Assembly: GCF_009184905.1 (NCBI RefSeq)
Contig: NZ_WESC01000017.1
Span: 1-64,000, forward strand
DNA: 64,000 bases
Direction of reading: 5' to 3'
Source of the DNA: Parvibaculum sedimenti
Lineage (GTDB): Bacteria; Pseudomonadota; Alphaproteobacteria; Parvibaculales; Parvibaculaceae
The position numbers were made by a program, and so were the translations under genes. The notes below the pieces were generated by a model, which did no database searches, was not told where the DNA came from, and worked only from the letters and a program-made list of their open reading frames with translations. Shown here piece after piece: positions 44,037 through 53,626 of this stretch. Numbering within the stretch: the first letter of the stretch is position 1; the number at the start of each line of letters is the position of its first letter.

Positions 44037-44160
44037 CGGGCAGAACCTTTTCGACGGGCTGGACCGACGGCTCGACGGATTGACCGAGATAGACAAGACC
44101 GCCCAGGATCGCGGCTACGATAACGGCAACGACTACGAGCAGGCGAATGGCGCTGTTCAT
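44017..44160 (-). CDS. Small single-pass membrane protein (47 residues)
   Basis: This short gene begins MNSAIRLLVVVAVIVAAILG, a transmembrane helix, continues GLVYLGQSVEPSVQ and ends VEKVLPDGQFPR. AAGG lies nine bases before the ATG. Its last 20 bp overlap the start of the large exported protein, and the downstream ribosome site lies inside this gene, so the two are translationally coupled. It may be a membrane partner of that protein. The reading is supported by start, ribosome site, hydrophobic profile and overlap; function is unknown. Confidence 0.78.
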   Translation of the reverse strand: MNSAIRLLVVVAVIVAAILGGLVYLGQSVEPSVQPVEKVLPDGQFPR

Positions 44161-44424
44161 CAATTTGACCTTCTGGCTGGCCCCAGCATAGCGCCGAACG
44201 GACCGTAAGTTTCCCTTTTATGCGCGGCTTGCGGCAAAATTTGGGCGCGAAACCGGCTCGAATGCTATATCTGCCCTATGGATGAGGGTCCAGCATCGGC
44301 TCCCTGTGGGAGAGCGCCGGATGGTCTGGCTCGTCGTCATGAGGCGCGGCGGCGGCGACAATACGCCGCGGATGGCTTTCAGGCCGTTAAAAACGAAGGC
44401 CGTGCGGGGATTTTATCCGCTGGA

Positions 44425-45078
44425 ATGAATACATTAGATCGAACGACGATGACGACCGAGACCAGACCAGAGACCCCGCCTGACACAGGCACGACAACCG
44501 ACCACGACGCCTCGCAGGCGCGGCTCGCGCCGGTGCCGGTCGCCGAGCGTTCGATCGTTCTGGTCGGCCTGATGGGCGCGGGCAAGACGACCGTCGGCCG
44601 TCGCCTCGCGCAGCGCCTTGGCCTTGCCTTCGTCGATACCGATACCGAAATCGAACGCGCCGCAGGCGAAACGATCCCCGAGATTTTCGAACGCCATGGC
44701 GAAGCAGCCTTTCGCGACGGAGAGCGCCGCGTAATCGCCCGTCTGCTGGAGCGGGGGCCGCAGGTCCTCGCCACGGGCGGCGGCGCCTTCATGGACGAGA
44801 CCACCCGCGCCAATATCGCGGCGCGTGGCATTTCCATCTGGCTGAAGGCCGATCTCGACGTGCTGATGAAGCGCGTCGGCCGCCGCTCCAACCGTCCGCT
44901 GCTCAAGACCGACAATCCACGCGCCGTCATGGAACACCTGATGACGCAACGTTATCCGGTCTATGCGCAGGCCGACCTTACGGTCGAAAGCGTCGAAGGT
45001 CCGCATGACAGCGTGGTCGAGGACGTGATCGCCCGGATCGAAACGTTCAGAGACAAAGCGAAGGAGGCAACCGGATGA
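44425..45078 (+). CDS. aroK: Shikimate kinase
   Basis: This enzyme phosphorylates shikimate at O3 in the chorismate pathway. It has 217 residues, longer than the usual 170-190 because of a disordered Thr/Pro-rich N-terminus. It has Walker A LVGLMGAGKTTVGRRLA, the shikimate-binding DTDTEIE and RDGER, GGGAF loop, and the lid RRSNRPLL. Its stop overlaps aroB by 4 bp. The start is uncertain: ATG 44425 and ATG 44449 both lack a good ribosome site. Confidence 0.95.
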   Translation: MNTLDRTTMTTETRPETPPDTGTTTDHDASQARLAPVPVAERSIVLVGLMGAGKTTVGRRLAQRLGLAFVDTDTEIERAAGETIPEIFERHGEAAFRDGERRVIARLLERGPQVLATGGGAFMDETTRANIAARGISIWLKADLDVLMKRVGRRSNRPLLKTDNPRAVMEHLMTQRYPVYAQADLTVESVEGPHDSVVEDVIARIETFRDKAKEATG

Positions 45079-46193
45079 GCGCCGACGTCAAGACAGTGCA
45101 GGTGGCGCTCGGCGAACGCTCCTATGAGATCAAGGTCGGACCGAAGCTGATCGCCAATGCGGGCCAATATCTGAAGCCCCTGCTGCGCCGCGCCCGCGTC
45201 GTCATCGTCACCGATGAAAATGTGGCTGCACTCCATTTGCCCGCGCTCGAAAAGAGCCTCGACGAAGCGGGCATCCACCATGACGCGATCGGGATGCCGC
45301 CCGGCGAAGGCACGAAGTGCTTCGCCGAACTTCAGCGATTGAGCGAATGGCTGCTCGAAACGGGAGTGGAGCGCGGCGACCTCGTGATCGCCCTTGGCGG
45401 CGGCGTCATCGGCGACCTCACCGGATTTGCGGCCTCGATCGTGCGCCGCGGCGTCGATTTCGCGCAGATCCCGACGACGCTTCTCTCGCAGGTCGACAGT
45501 TCCGTCGGCGGCAAGACGGGCATCAACACGCCACAGGGCAAGAACCTCGTCGGCGCCTTCTATCAGCCGCGCATCGTGCTTGCCGACACCAGCGCCCTCG
45601 AAACATTACCCAAGCGCGAACTCCTCGCGGGCTATGCCGAGGTCGTGAAATACGGACTTATCAACGATCGCACCTTCTTCGACTGGCTCGAAGTCAATCT
45701 CGACCGCATCGTCTCCGGCGATGTTGCAGCGCGCACCTATGCAATCGTCAAAAGCTGCGAGTCGAAAGCCGCGATCGTCGCCGCCGACGAACGCGAAAGC
45801 AATGTCCGTGCACTGCTCAATCTCGGCCACACTTTCGGTCATGCGCTGGAAGCGGCAACCGGATTTTCCAATCGTTTCGTGCATGGCGAAGGCGTGGCGG
45901 TCGGCATGGCGCTGGCGTTCGACCTTTCCGTTCGCCTCGGCCTCTGCCCCGGCCAGGACGCGGTCCGCGTCCGCCGACACCTCGAACGCGCCGGTCTGCC
46001 CTGCCGGCTCGCCGACGTGCCAGGCGAACTGCCAAACGCCAAAGGCCTCATTGAACTGATGGGCCAGGACAAGAAGGTCGTAGACGGCAAGCTCACCTTC
46101 ATTCTGGCGCGCGGCATCGGCGAGGCCTTCATCACGCGCAATGTGGACGCAGCCGCTCTGCGCGCCCTTCTCGAGGAGAGAGAGACAACCTGA
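45075..46193 (+). CDS. aroB: 3-dehydroquinate synthase
   Basis: This NAD- and metal-dependent enzyme makes 3-dehydroquinate from DAHP, step two of the shikimate pathway. It has 372 residues. Visible motifs are the NAD loop ALGGGVIGDLTGFAAS, then IPTTLLSQVDSSVGGKTGIN, and the metal ligands Glu in AGYAEVVKYG, His in LGHTFGHALE and His in HGEGVAVGM. It is coupled to aroK (4 bp) and to the CorC-like gene (TGATG overlap). Confidence 0.97.
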   Translation: MSADVKTVQVALGERSYEIKVGPKLIANAGQYLKPLLRRARVVIVTDENVAALHLPALEKSLDEAGIHHDAIGMPPGEGTKCFAELQRLSEWLLETGVERGDLVIALGGGVIGDLTGFAASIVRRGVDFAQIPTTLLSQVDSSVGGKTGINTPQGKNLVGAFYQPRIVLADTSALETLPKRELLAGYAEVVKYGLINDRTFFDWLEVNLDRIVSGDVAARTYAIVKSCESKAAIVAADERESNVRALLNLGHTFGHALEAATGFSNRFVHGEGVAVGMALAFDLSVRLGLCPGQDAVRVRRHLERAGLPCRLADVPGELPNAKGLIELMGQDKKVVDGKLTFILARGIGEAFITRNVDAAALRALLEERETT

Positions 46194-47482
46194 TGAGCTC
46201 GCTCGGCCTCGGTCTCACCATGGCTGCCATCGTCGCTCTGCTCGGCATGTCCGGCTTTTTCTCGGGCTCCGAAACCGCGCTCACTGCCGCGTCGCGCGCG
46301 CGTATGAACAGGCTGGCCGAGGAAAAGAACAAGCGCGCCAAGCTCGTTCTGAATCTGACCGAGGATCTCGAACGGCTGATCGGCGCACTCCTCCTCGGTA
46401 ATAACCTCGTCAACATTCTCGCTTCAGCGCTGGCGACTAGCGTTTTCATCACGATTTTCGGCGATGCGGGTGTGCTCTACGCCACAGCCACAATGACGGC
46501 CCTCGTCGTCATCTTCGCCGAGGTCATGCCCAAAACCTATGCGATCACCAATACCGACCGCTTCGCGCTCGCCGTCGCGCCACTGGTCCGCATCGTGCTC
46601 TGGGTCTTCGCGCCCGTCACCGTCGCCGTGCGCTTCATCGTGCGCGGAACGCTCCGCATCTTCGGCATCGATGTCAGCGAGACGGCCAATGTCCTCTCCC
46701 CACATGAGGAATTGCGCGGCGCCATCAACCTGCATCATCAGGAAGGCGGCGTGGTCAAACTCGACCGCGATATGCTGGGTGGCATTCTCGACCTCTCCGA
46801 CCTCGAAGTCGTCGACATCATGGTTCACCGCAAGAACATGACCATGATCGACGCCTCGGAACCCAACGCCATAGTCATCGCCCAGGTGCTCGGCAGCCCT
46901 CACACCCGCATCCCGCTCTGGCTCGATGACCCGGAAAACATCGTCGGCGTGCTCCATGCGAAAGACCTGCTGCGCGCGCTGGCCAGCGCCAACTGGGACC
47001 CTGAGGCCGTTCGCATTCTCGACATCGCAACCAAGCCATGGTTCGTGCCGGATACGACGCCGCTGGTGAACCAACTCAATGCGTTCCTGCGCGCCAAAGC
47101 ACATTTTGCCCTCGTTGTCGACGAATATGGCGGATTGATGGGCCTCATCACACTTGAGGACATCCTTGAGGAGATCGTCGGCGATATTTCCGACGAGCAT
47201 GACATCGAGCGCACACGCATCAGGCAGCAGGAAGACGGCTCGGTGATCGTCACCGGCACGGTGCCGATCCGCGATCTCAACCGCAAGCTCGACTGGCACC
47301 TGCCCGACGACGAGGCGACCACCATTGCAGGCCTCGTCATCCACGAAGCGCGCGCCATTCCCGAGGTAGGCCAAGCCTTCACGTTCTACGGCTTCAAGTT
47401 CGAAATTCTACGCCGCCAGCGCAATCAGCTCGCCGTGCTGCGGATCACGCCGGTCCGCACCAGCCAGAACGCCGCGTCCTAG
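46193..47482 (+). CDS. CNNM/HlyC-CorC family transport protein
   Basis: This protein of 429 residues has a DUF21 (CNNM) membrane domain of about four helices, including FFSGSETALTAASRARMNRLA, two CBS domains (about 215-340), and a CorC_HlyC C-terminal domain (VTGTVPIRDLNRKLDW). Relatives are implicated in magnesium and cobalt handling. The ATG overlaps the aroB stop, so it is co-translated with the shikimate genes, a conserved but unexplained link. Its stop overlaps the convergent bolA stop by 4 bp. Confidence 0.92.
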   Translation: MSSLGLGLTMAAIVALLGMSGFFSGSETALTAASRARMNRLAEEKNKRAKLVLNLTEDLERLIGALLLGNNLVNILASALATSVFITIFGDAGVLYATATMTALVVIFAEVMPKTYAITNTDRFALAVAPLVRIVLWVFAPVTVAVRFIVRGTLRIFGIDVSETANVLSPHEELRGAINLHHQEGGVVKLDRDMLGGILDLSDLEVVDIMVHRKNMTMIDASEPNAIVIAQVLGSPHTRIPLWLDDPENIVGVLHAKDLLRALASANWDPEAVRILDIATKPWFVPDTTPLVNQLNAFLRAKAHFALVVDEYGGLMGLITLEDILEEIVGDISDEHDIERTRIRQQEDGSVIVTGTVPIRDLNRKLDWHLPDDEATTIAGLVIHEARAIPEVGQAFTFYGFKFEILRRQRNQLAVLRITPVRTSQNAAS

Positions 47483-47751
47483 CGCGCCTCGTCCGGCGTC
47501 AGCGTCTTGAGCGCGAGCGCATGGATCGGATTGCCTATCTCTTCGCGAAGAGCGGCCGTCACAAGCCTGTGACGCTCAACACGCGTGCAGCCATTGAAAG
47601 CCGCCGAGACAATGGTCACATTGAAGTGAGTCTCGCCGCCAGACTGGTGTCCCGCATGCCCCTTGTGCCTTGCGGAATCGTCCACGATCTCCAACAGCAG
47701 GGGCTCGAAAGCCTTTTCCAGCTTCTCGCGGATCTTTTCAGCGACCGACAC
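47479..47751 (-). CDS. bolA: BolA family protein
   Basis: This protein of 90 residues begins with the BolA pattern VSVAEKIREKLEKAFEPLLLEI. HKGHAGHQSGGETHFNVTIVS includes the invariant His and Gly residues, and RHRLVTAALREEI is the DNA/partner helix. BolA proteins work with monothiol glutaredoxins in iron sensing and cluster transfer. I chose GTG 47751 because GAGG lies six bases upstream; ATG 47772 would add seven residues unlike the family. Confidence 0.9.
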   Translation of the reverse strand: MSVAEKIREKLEKAFEPLLLEIVDDSARHKGHAGHQSGGETHFNVTIVSAAFNGCTRVERHRLVTAALREEIGNPIHALALKTLTPDEAR

Positions 47752-47829
47752 GCAACACCTCGTTAAACTCATGGTTAGCGGCCGCCATGCTTCCTTGTTT
47801 TGCGCCTCGCGCCAACTCATAATTCGATT

Positions 47830-48501
47830 GTGAAACTGAACTCGACATATTTTGACAGCATCCGCATCGCCCCGCGCAAACAAAGCGGGCGTGAAGGCGG
47901 CCCTGCCGCGCGCGCCGACGTCAAGAACAAGACGGCGGTACGACGCTGTGAATGGGCCGGCTGCGGCGCCGTTGGCCTCCACCGGGCGCCCGGCAACGCG
48001 GCACGTCAAGGCGAGGACGCACGCAACCAGTACCGCTGGTTCTGCGCCGACCATATTCGCGAGTTCAACCACAACTACGATTATTTCCAGGGCATGAGCG
48101 ACGCGGAGATTGCGGCATTCCAGCGAGACGCCCTGACCGGCCACCGTCCCACCTGGGGCCTCGGCGTCAACGCCGCCCCCGGCTATGCCCGGGGCGCGGG
48201 AGCACATCTCCACCGCGGCGCGCCGTTTCACGATGCTTTCGGCTTCTTCGGCGGGGAAATCCCCGGGGCAAAGCCGGAAGAGCCGAAGCCAGGCCGCCGC
48301 AAACCCCGCACCCTCGAACGGCAGGCCCTGCAAACTCTCGGGCTCGAGGAAGCGGCAACCTTGAACGAGATCAAGTCCCGGTATAAGGAACTTGTTAAAA
48401 AGCACCATCCGGACGCAAATGGCGGCGACAGATCCGCCGAAGAGCGTCTGCGCAAGGTAATCCAGGCCTATGATTACCTCCGGAAGAGCGGCTTCTGCTG
48501 A
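47830..48501 (+). CDS. J-domain protein with N-terminal zinc-like segment
   Basis: This protein of 223 residues differs from DnaJ: the J domain is at the C-terminus (about 165-223) with the HPD tripeptide in VKKHHPDANGGD. The N-terminal part holds CEWAGCG and FCADH, a possible four-ligand zinc site. It should stimulate DnaK ATPase for some specific client. The KLNSTYFDSIRI start is typical of this alphaproteobacterial family, so GTG 47830 is preferred over ATG 47800. It is divergent from bolA and upstream of cobS. Confidence 0.88.
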   Translation: MKLNSTYFDSIRIAPRKQSGREGGPAARADVKNKTAVRRCEWAGCGAVGLHRAPGNAARQGEDARNQYRWFCADHIREFNHNYDYFQGMSDAEIAAFQRDALTGHRPTWGLGVNAAPGYARGAGAHLHRGAPFHDAFGFFGGEIPGAKPEEPKPGRRKPRTLERQALQTLGLEEAATLNEIKSRYKELVKKHHPDANGGDRSAEERLRKVIQAYDYLRKSGFC

Positions 48502-48649
48502 ATACAGAGCGGTTTTGACGGCAAGAGGGCAAGTTTGATGCCCCCGGCCTTGCGCGGGGCTGCATAATGAGCGGAGCAGGCGTTCGGCACTTCATCGATT
48601 TCGTTACCCGGCCGCGCCGACCGCATACAGGATTTGGGAAGCAGAGAAG

Positions 48650-49645
48650 ATGAGCGTAGAAGTCACAGGCAGCATGTCCCAGAACGGCCCGGACAAGACC
48701 GTTTCCGTCCGCGACGTTTTCAAGATCGACATCGATCTGCAGGTCCCTGCGTTTTCGCAGACGAATGAATATGTGCCGGACCTCGATCCGGACTACCTCT
48801 TCGACCGCGACACCACGCTCGCTATCCTCGCGGGCTTTGCCTACAACCGCCGCGTGATGGTTCAGGGCTATCACGGCACGGGCAAGTCGACCCATATCGA
48901 GCAGGTCGCGGCCCGCCTCAACTGGCCCTGCATCCGCATCAACCTCGACAGCCATATCAGCCGCATCGACCTCGTCGGCAAGGACGCGATCGTCCTGCGC
49001 GATGGCAAGCAGGTGACGGAATTCCGCGAAGGCATTCTTCCTTGGGCGCTGCAGCACCCGGTTGCGCTTGTGTTCGACGAATATGACGCGGGCCGCCCGG
49101 ACGTGATGTTCGTCATCCAGCGCGTCCTCGAAGTCGCCGGCAAGCTGACGCTGCTCGACCAGAACCGCGTCATCCGCCCGCATCCGGCGTTCCGCCTCTT
49201 CTCGACGGCAAACACGGTCGGCCTCGGGGATACGTCGGGCCTCTATCATGGCACGCAGCAGATCAACCAGGGTCAGATGGACCGCTGGAACATCGTGACG
49301 ACGCTGAACTATCTGCCGCACGACGCCGAAGTCGCCATCATGGTGGCGAAGTCGAAGGCCTATCAGACGGAAGAGGGCAAGAAGAAGCTCTCGGCCATGG
49401 TCCGCGTTGCCGATCTCACGCGCTCGGCCTTCATCAATGGCGACATCTCGACCGTGATGAGCCCGCGCACCGTGCTTACCTGGGCCGAGAACGCGCAGAT
49501 CTTCGGCGGCGATATCGGCTTTGCTTTCCGCGTCACTTTCCTCAACAAGTGCGATGAGTTGGAGCGGGCGACCGTTGCCGAGTTCTATCAGCGCTGCTTC
49601 GGCGAGGACCTGCCTGACTCGGCCGCCAAGGTCATGGTCGCCTGA
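48650..49645 (+). CDS. cobS: Cobaltochelatase subunit CobS
   Basis: This AAA+ subunit of the aerobic ATP-dependent cobaltochelatase (CobNST) inserts cobalt into hydrogenobyrinate diamide during B12 synthesis. It has 331 residues: Walker [12 protein letters not shown] near residues 72-82, Walker [15 protein letters not shown] near 140, and sensor region [11 protein letters not shown]. It has a GAGAAG ribosome site and cobT follows 47 bp later. CobN is not in this window. I saw no cobalamin riboswitch upstream. Confidence 0.96.
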   Translation: MSVEVTGSMSQNGPDKTVSVRDVFKIDIDLQVPAFSQTNEYVPDLDPDYLFDRDTTLAILAGFAYNRRVMVQGYHGTGKSTHIEQVAARLNWPCIRINLDSHISRIDLVGKDAIVLRDGKQVTEFREGILPWALQHPVALVFDEYDAGRPDVMFVIQRVLEVAGKLTLLDQNRVIRPHPAFRLFSTANTVGLGDTSGLYHGTQQINQGQMDRWNIVTTLNYLPHDAEVAIMVAKSKAYQTEEGKKKLSAMVRVADLTRSAFINGDISTVMSPRTVLTWAENAQIFGGDIGFAFRVTFLNKCDELERATVAEFYQRCFGEDLPDSAAKVMVA

Positions 49646-49692
49646 ACTGAACGCCTGACCTGCACACCAGTCCGGCAAAGAGCATAGGGACA

Positions 49693-51609
49693 ATGAAAAG
49701 CAAAGAAGGCCCAGTCGAACCCTTCAAGCGCGCGCTGACGACAACCATGCGCACGATTGCGGAGAACGCTGAGCTCGCAGTCACCTTCGGCACCGAGCCG
49801 CCGGGACTGCGCGGCCTTCGCGCGCGCCTGCCCCTGCCCAGCCGCACACTGCCGCCGGAAGAAGTCGCGCAGGTGCGCGGCGTTTCCGATTCCTATGCAC
49901 TCCGCCTCGCCCATCACGATGACAAGATCAACGCCCGCCTCCAGCCGGAAGGTGGCAATGCGCTTGCCGTCTTCGAAGCTGTGGAGCAGGCACGCTGCGA
50001 GGCGATCGGCGCGAACCAGATGGCCGGCATGGCGCAGAACCTGACCGCCGCGCTCGAACAGCGCTGCCAGTCGCGTGGCTATGGCCGCATCAAGACGCGC
50101 GAGGAAGCGCCGCTTTCCGAAGCTGTCGCCATGATCGTGCGCGAGCAGCTGACCGGCGAGGCGCCGCCGCCCTCGGCCCGGACGCTCGTCGATCTCTGGC
50201 GTCCCTGGATCGAGGAAAAGGCCGGCAAGGACCTGAAGCGCCTCAACGAGATCATCGAGGATCAGACGGCATTTGCCCGTGCGACGCGCGACATTCTCAC
50301 CGATCTCGATATGGCCGACGAGCTTGGCCAGGCGCAGGACCAGCAGTCCGAGGACAATGACGATCAGGAAGGCGATTCCGATCAGTCGTCCGAGGAGAGC
50401 CAGTCCGGCGAAGCCGAGCAACCCGAAGGCGCTTCCGCCGACAAGGTGGAATATAGCGAGGGCGAAGGCGAGGAAGGCGAAGAGCAGACCGTAGAGGTCG
50501 AGTCCGACGAAGTTCCGAGCGACGGCGAGACCGACGAGACGAGCGAAGGTAATCAGCCCTGGCGTCCCAATGGACAGGGCGACGACCGCAACCGCGAGCC
50601 GAGCTACAAGATTTTTACCTCGCAATATGACGAGGTGATCTCGGCTGAAGATCTTTGCGACACCGAAGAGCTTGGCCGCCTGCGCCAATATCTCGACACG
50701 CAGCTCCAACAGATGCAGGGCGTCGTCTCGCGCCTTGCAAACCGGCTTCAGCGTCGTCTGCTCGCCAAGCAGAACCGCACCTGGGAATTCGATCTCGAGG
50801 AAGGCCTTCTCGATGCCGCGCGCCTCACCCGTGTCGTCATCGACCCGCTCCACGCGCTCTCCTTCAAGGTGGAGCACGACACAAATTTCCGCGACACGGT
50901 GGTGACGCTGCTTCTCGACAATTCAGGCTCGATGCGCGGTCGCCCGATCACGGTCGCGGCCATGTGCGCCGACATTCTCGCGCGCACACTCGAGCGTTGC
51001 GGCGTCAAGGTCGAGATCCTCGGCTTCACGACGCGCGCCTGGAAGGGCGGACAAGCGCGTGAGCGGTGGCTCGCCGACGGCAAGCCCGCCATGCCCGGAC
51101 GCCTCAACGACCTCCGGCACATCATCTATAAGGCGGCGGACACGCCCTGGCGCCGCGCAAGGCGCAATCTCGGCCTGATGATGCGCGAGGGACTCCTCAA
51201 GGAGAATATCGACGGCGAAGCCCTGATCTGGGCCTATAACCGCCTTCTCGCCCGGCCCGAACAGCGCCGCATCCTGATGGTGATTTCGGACGGCGCGCCA
51301 GTCGACGACTCCACGCTTTCCGTCAATGCGGGCAACTATCTCGAACGCCATCTCCGCAGCGTCATCGAGCAGATCGAGCTGCGCTCGCCCGTCGAACTCA
51401 TCGCCATCGGCATCGGGCATGACGTGACGCGCTATTACCGCCGCGCCGTGACCATCGTCGATGCGGAGCAGCTTGGCGGCGTGATGACCGAAAAGCTCGC
51501 CGAGCTCTTCGACGACGAATCCGCGACGAAGCGCGGCGGCAGGTCAGTCTCCAAGATTCAAGCCCAGGGCGGCCCCATTGCCGCGCGCGGCGCCCGCGCC
51601 ATCCGCTGA
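49693..51609 (+). CDS. cobT: Cobaltochelatase subunit CobT
   Basis: This is the VWA-domain partner of CobS; the two form a chaperone-like ring that drives CobN. It has 638 residues. The N-terminal half is followed by a long, very acidic stretch (about 210-295, rich in Glu, Asp and Ser) that links to a C-terminal von Willebrand A domain. The MIDAS motif is DNSGSMRG starting near residue 409. The acidic linker is a known family feature. AGGGACA precedes the ATG. Confidence 0.95.
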   Translation: MKSKEGPVEPFKRALTTTMRTIAENAELAVTFGTEPPGLRGLRARLPLPSRTLPPEEVAQVRGVSDSYALRLAHHDDKINARLQPEGGNALAVFEAVEQARCEAIGANQMAGMAQNLTAALEQRCQSRGYGRIKTREEAPLSEAVAMIVREQLTGEAPPPSARTLVDLWRPWIEEKAGKDLKRLNEIIEDQTAFARATRDILTDLDMADELGQAQDQQSEDNDDQEGDSDQSSEESQSGEAEQPEGASADKVEYSEGEGEEGEEQTVEVESDEVPSDGETDETSEGNQPWRPNGQGDDRNREPSYKIFTSQYDEVISAEDLCDTEELGRLRQYLDTQLQQMQGVVSRLANRLQRRLLAKQNRTWEFDLEEGLLDAARLTRVVIDPLHALSFKVEHDTNFRDTVVTLLLDNSGSMRGRPITVAAMCADILARTLERCGVKVEILGFTTRAWKGGQARERWLADGKPAMPGRLNDLRHIIYKAADTPWRRARRNLGLMMREGLLKENIDGEALIWAYNRLLARPEQRRILMVISDGAPVDDSTLSVNAGNYLERHLRSVIEQIELRSPVELIAIGIGHDVTRYYRRAVTIVDAEQLGGVMTEKLAELFDDESATKRGGRSVSKIQAQGGPIAARGARAIR

Positions 51610-51769
51610 CGCCGGACGCGGCGCTGCGCCGCGTCTCCATCTTTGCTCCTGTCGATTGCTTTTATGCCACGGCCCGGCGCTTGTGCATCGCACGGGCCCC
51701 GATATGATGCGCGGCGCGTTTGGCCAACCGTGGGGGCCGAGGCGTGGTGGATGTGAGGGATGTGGGACT

Positions 51770-52912
51770 ATGCAGTGGCCTAAGCGTATTTTGCGGGATG
51801 GCGCCGCGCGGCGTTCATTTGCCGCTCTGCTTGTAACGGCGGCATTCTTTTCCCCGCAGGTGCTTTCGCCGGCCTGGGCCCAGCCGACGCCGATCGACCT
51901 CTCCACCCACCCTGTCCATTGGAACCCCGAGAGCCGCAGCGATACCGAGGCTGGCGAACTCGAATGGGCAGGCGAGATCGAACTCAGCTCGACGCACAAG
52001 CGCTTCGGCGGCTGGTCGGGTCTCGCCATCAGCGCCGACGGCTCGACGCTCCTCGCCATCTCGGACGAGGCCACATGGCTTACTGGCCAGCTTCTCTATG
52101 ACGAGAAAGGACGCCTCTCCGGCATGGGCGACGCGAAGATCGCACCGCTCCTCGGCAGCGATGGCAAGCCACTCACCGGCAAATATCTCGCCGATGCCGA
52201 AGGTCTCACCGTCGACGGCCCCGACCCGTTGAAGGCGAACGCCTATGTGAGCTTCGAGCGTCAGCATCGCGTCTTGCGCTACAACCTCGGCAAGGACGGT
52301 TTCGAGGCAAAGGCCGAGCAAATCATCTCCGAGCGCCAGCTCGGCAAGCTCAATACCAATGCCGGTCTCGAGGCGCTAACGATCCTGAAGCAGAAGCCCG
52401 GCATCAAGGAAACCCGGCTTCTCCTCGTCTCCGAGAATTCGCGTGACCCGCGCGGCAATGTGCGCGCCTTCATCGCCGAGGGAAACAAACTTAAGCGTCT
52501 CTCCTTCCGCCTGCACGACCCCTATCACCCGACCGATGTCGCGCGCCTCCCCAATGGCGATTTTCTGCTGCTCGAACGCCGCTTCTCACTGCTCGCGGGG
52601 GCTGGCATGCAGCTGCGCCTGATCCGCGAAGACGCCGTGCGCCCCGGTGCGGTCGCAGATGGCAATGTGCTGCTCGATGTCGGCCAGCGTCGCTCGATCG
52701 ACAACATGGAAGGTCTCGCGGTCCGTCAGGACGAAAAGGGCAATGTCTGGATTTATGCGATCTCGGACGACAACTTCAATCCGCTGCAGCGGACGCTTCT
52801 GGTGATGTTCCGGCTGAAGCCGGAAACGCTCACGCCCCCCCATAGCCTGGGCAAGGACGGATCGCTCGGCGCAAAAACTTTGTCGGCACCAACTGAAAGC
52901 AAGCCCAAATAA
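51770..52912 (+). CDS. Esterase-like activity of phytase family protein
   Basis: This exported protein has 380 residues. A signal peptide (SFAALLVTAAFFSPQVLSPAWA) precedes a six-bladed propeller-like domain of the PF13449 type, with GGWSGLAISADGSTLLAISDE and DAEGLTVDG repeats. Members were first noted beside phytases; the actual substrate is unknown. ATG 51770 has a purine-rich upstream run. Its last 83 bp overlap the 3' end of the convergent membrane protein gene. Confidence 0.85.
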   Translation: MQWPKRILRDGAARRSFAALLVTAAFFSPQVLSPAWAQPTPIDLSTHPVHWNPESRSDTEAGELEWAGEIELSSTHKRFGGWSGLAISADGSTLLAISDEATWLTGQLLYDEKGRLSGMGDAKIAPLLGSDGKPLTGKYLADAEGLTVDGPDPLKANAYVSFERQHRVLRYNLGKDGFEAKAEQIISERQLGKLNTNAGLEALTILKQKPGIKETRLLLVSENSRDPRGNVRAFIAEGNKLKRLSFRLHDPYHPTDVARLPNGDFLLLERRFSLLAGAGMQLRLIREDAVRPGAVADGNVLLDVGQRRSIDNMEGLAVRQDEKGNVWIYAISDDNFNPLQRTLLVMFRLKPETLTPPHSLGKDGSLGAKTLSAPTESKPK

Positions 52913-53519
52913 GCTGAAGACCGCCAAGCGCGGCAAGGCGCGGCAGAGCCACCTCGTCGAAGCCACTGCCCATTGCCAAATGGAAGGCCAGCGTGAAGGT
53001 GAGCCCGCCGAGCAAAGCCGCCACGAAGGGCGCCTTCCACCAGGGAATGCCCCTGAACCAGTCGAAGAAGCTGACATTCACGATCTGGCCGAGCAGCATG
53101 GCGCCGACAAAGGCGCCCATGATCCGCACAGGCGCGATCTCGCTCAACTCGTGAACGAACCCCTCGCGCAGCGCCCAGACGAGACCGCCTGCAATAAAGA
53201 CCCATGTGAGCAGCGCGGCACCCAACGCCAGCGCGGAGCCGTAGCGGCGGTTGATCAGGTTGAGCACAAAGAAGGTGGCAGGCAGCAGCAGCGCGCCCCA
53301 TGTCAGCCAGCTGTCAGTCGTCGGATCCAGCGATGGGTGCATATCCCTCAGGAAGCGGAAGTCCGTCGCAACCTCTGCGCGACACGTCCATGCCAGCGCC
53401 AGCGTAGCGGCGAGCGAAAGCACAGGCAGAACGAGCTGCCCGATCACCGTGATTATTCGCGAGACAACCCCTGCCCGCGCAGGCGGCGGCCGCCGCTCGA
53501 CCCCACTGTCCAGCATCAT
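52830..53519 (-). CDS. VUT/YhhQ-like integral membrane protein with altered signature
   Basis: This protein of 229 residues has about six hydrophobic helices. The segments LPATFFVLNLINRRYG and RIMGAFVGAMLLGQIVNVSFFDWFR resemble the two hallmark regions of the VUT (DUF165) family of queuosine-precursor transporters. In that family these read roughly TDLxNExYG and SQxxDxxxF. Here the acidic residues are Asn/Arg and Asn. It is thus a divergent member or a look-alike; the canonical substrate is doubtful. GGGGGGAAG precedes the ATG. Its 3' end overlaps the esterase gene by 83 bp. Confidence 0.6.
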   Translation of the reverse strand: MMLDSGVERRPPPARAGVVSRIITVIGQLVLPVLSLAATLALAWTCRAEVATDFRFLRDMHPSLDPTTDSWLTWGALLLPATFFVLNLINRRYGSALALGAALLTWVFIAGGLVWALREGFVHELSEIAPVRIMGAFVGAMLLGQIVNVSFFDWFRGIPWWKAPFVAALLGGLTFTLAFHLAMGSGFDEVALPRLAALGGLQLIWACFQLVPTKFLRRAIRPCPGYGGA

Positions 53520-53571
53520 CCAACTTCCCCCCGGAAGTGCGGCCAGCTTAGCGGTTACGACGGGGCGCTGA

Positions 53572-53602
53572 AAAGCAAAACGGGCAGCCTTGGCTGCCCG
53601 TT
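53572..53602 (-). terminator. Rho-independent terminator after rpmB
   Basis: An inverted repeat AACGGGCAGC/GCTGCCCGTT (53579-53588 with 53593-53602) is followed on the minus strand by TTTTGCTTTT. It lies 24 bp past the rpmB stop. Confidence 0.88.
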
Positions 53603-53626
53603 AACTCTCTTATCGAGAAATTTCTA

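Noticed and set aside
47752-48408. A 309-codon frame that includes bolA
   Set aside because: Only the last 90 codons match BolA; the upstream part is antisense to the J-domain gene.
48502-48649. Cobalamin riboswitch before cobS
   Set aside because: I found no B12-box-like segment in this gap, nor upstream of the mutase gene (58471-58769).
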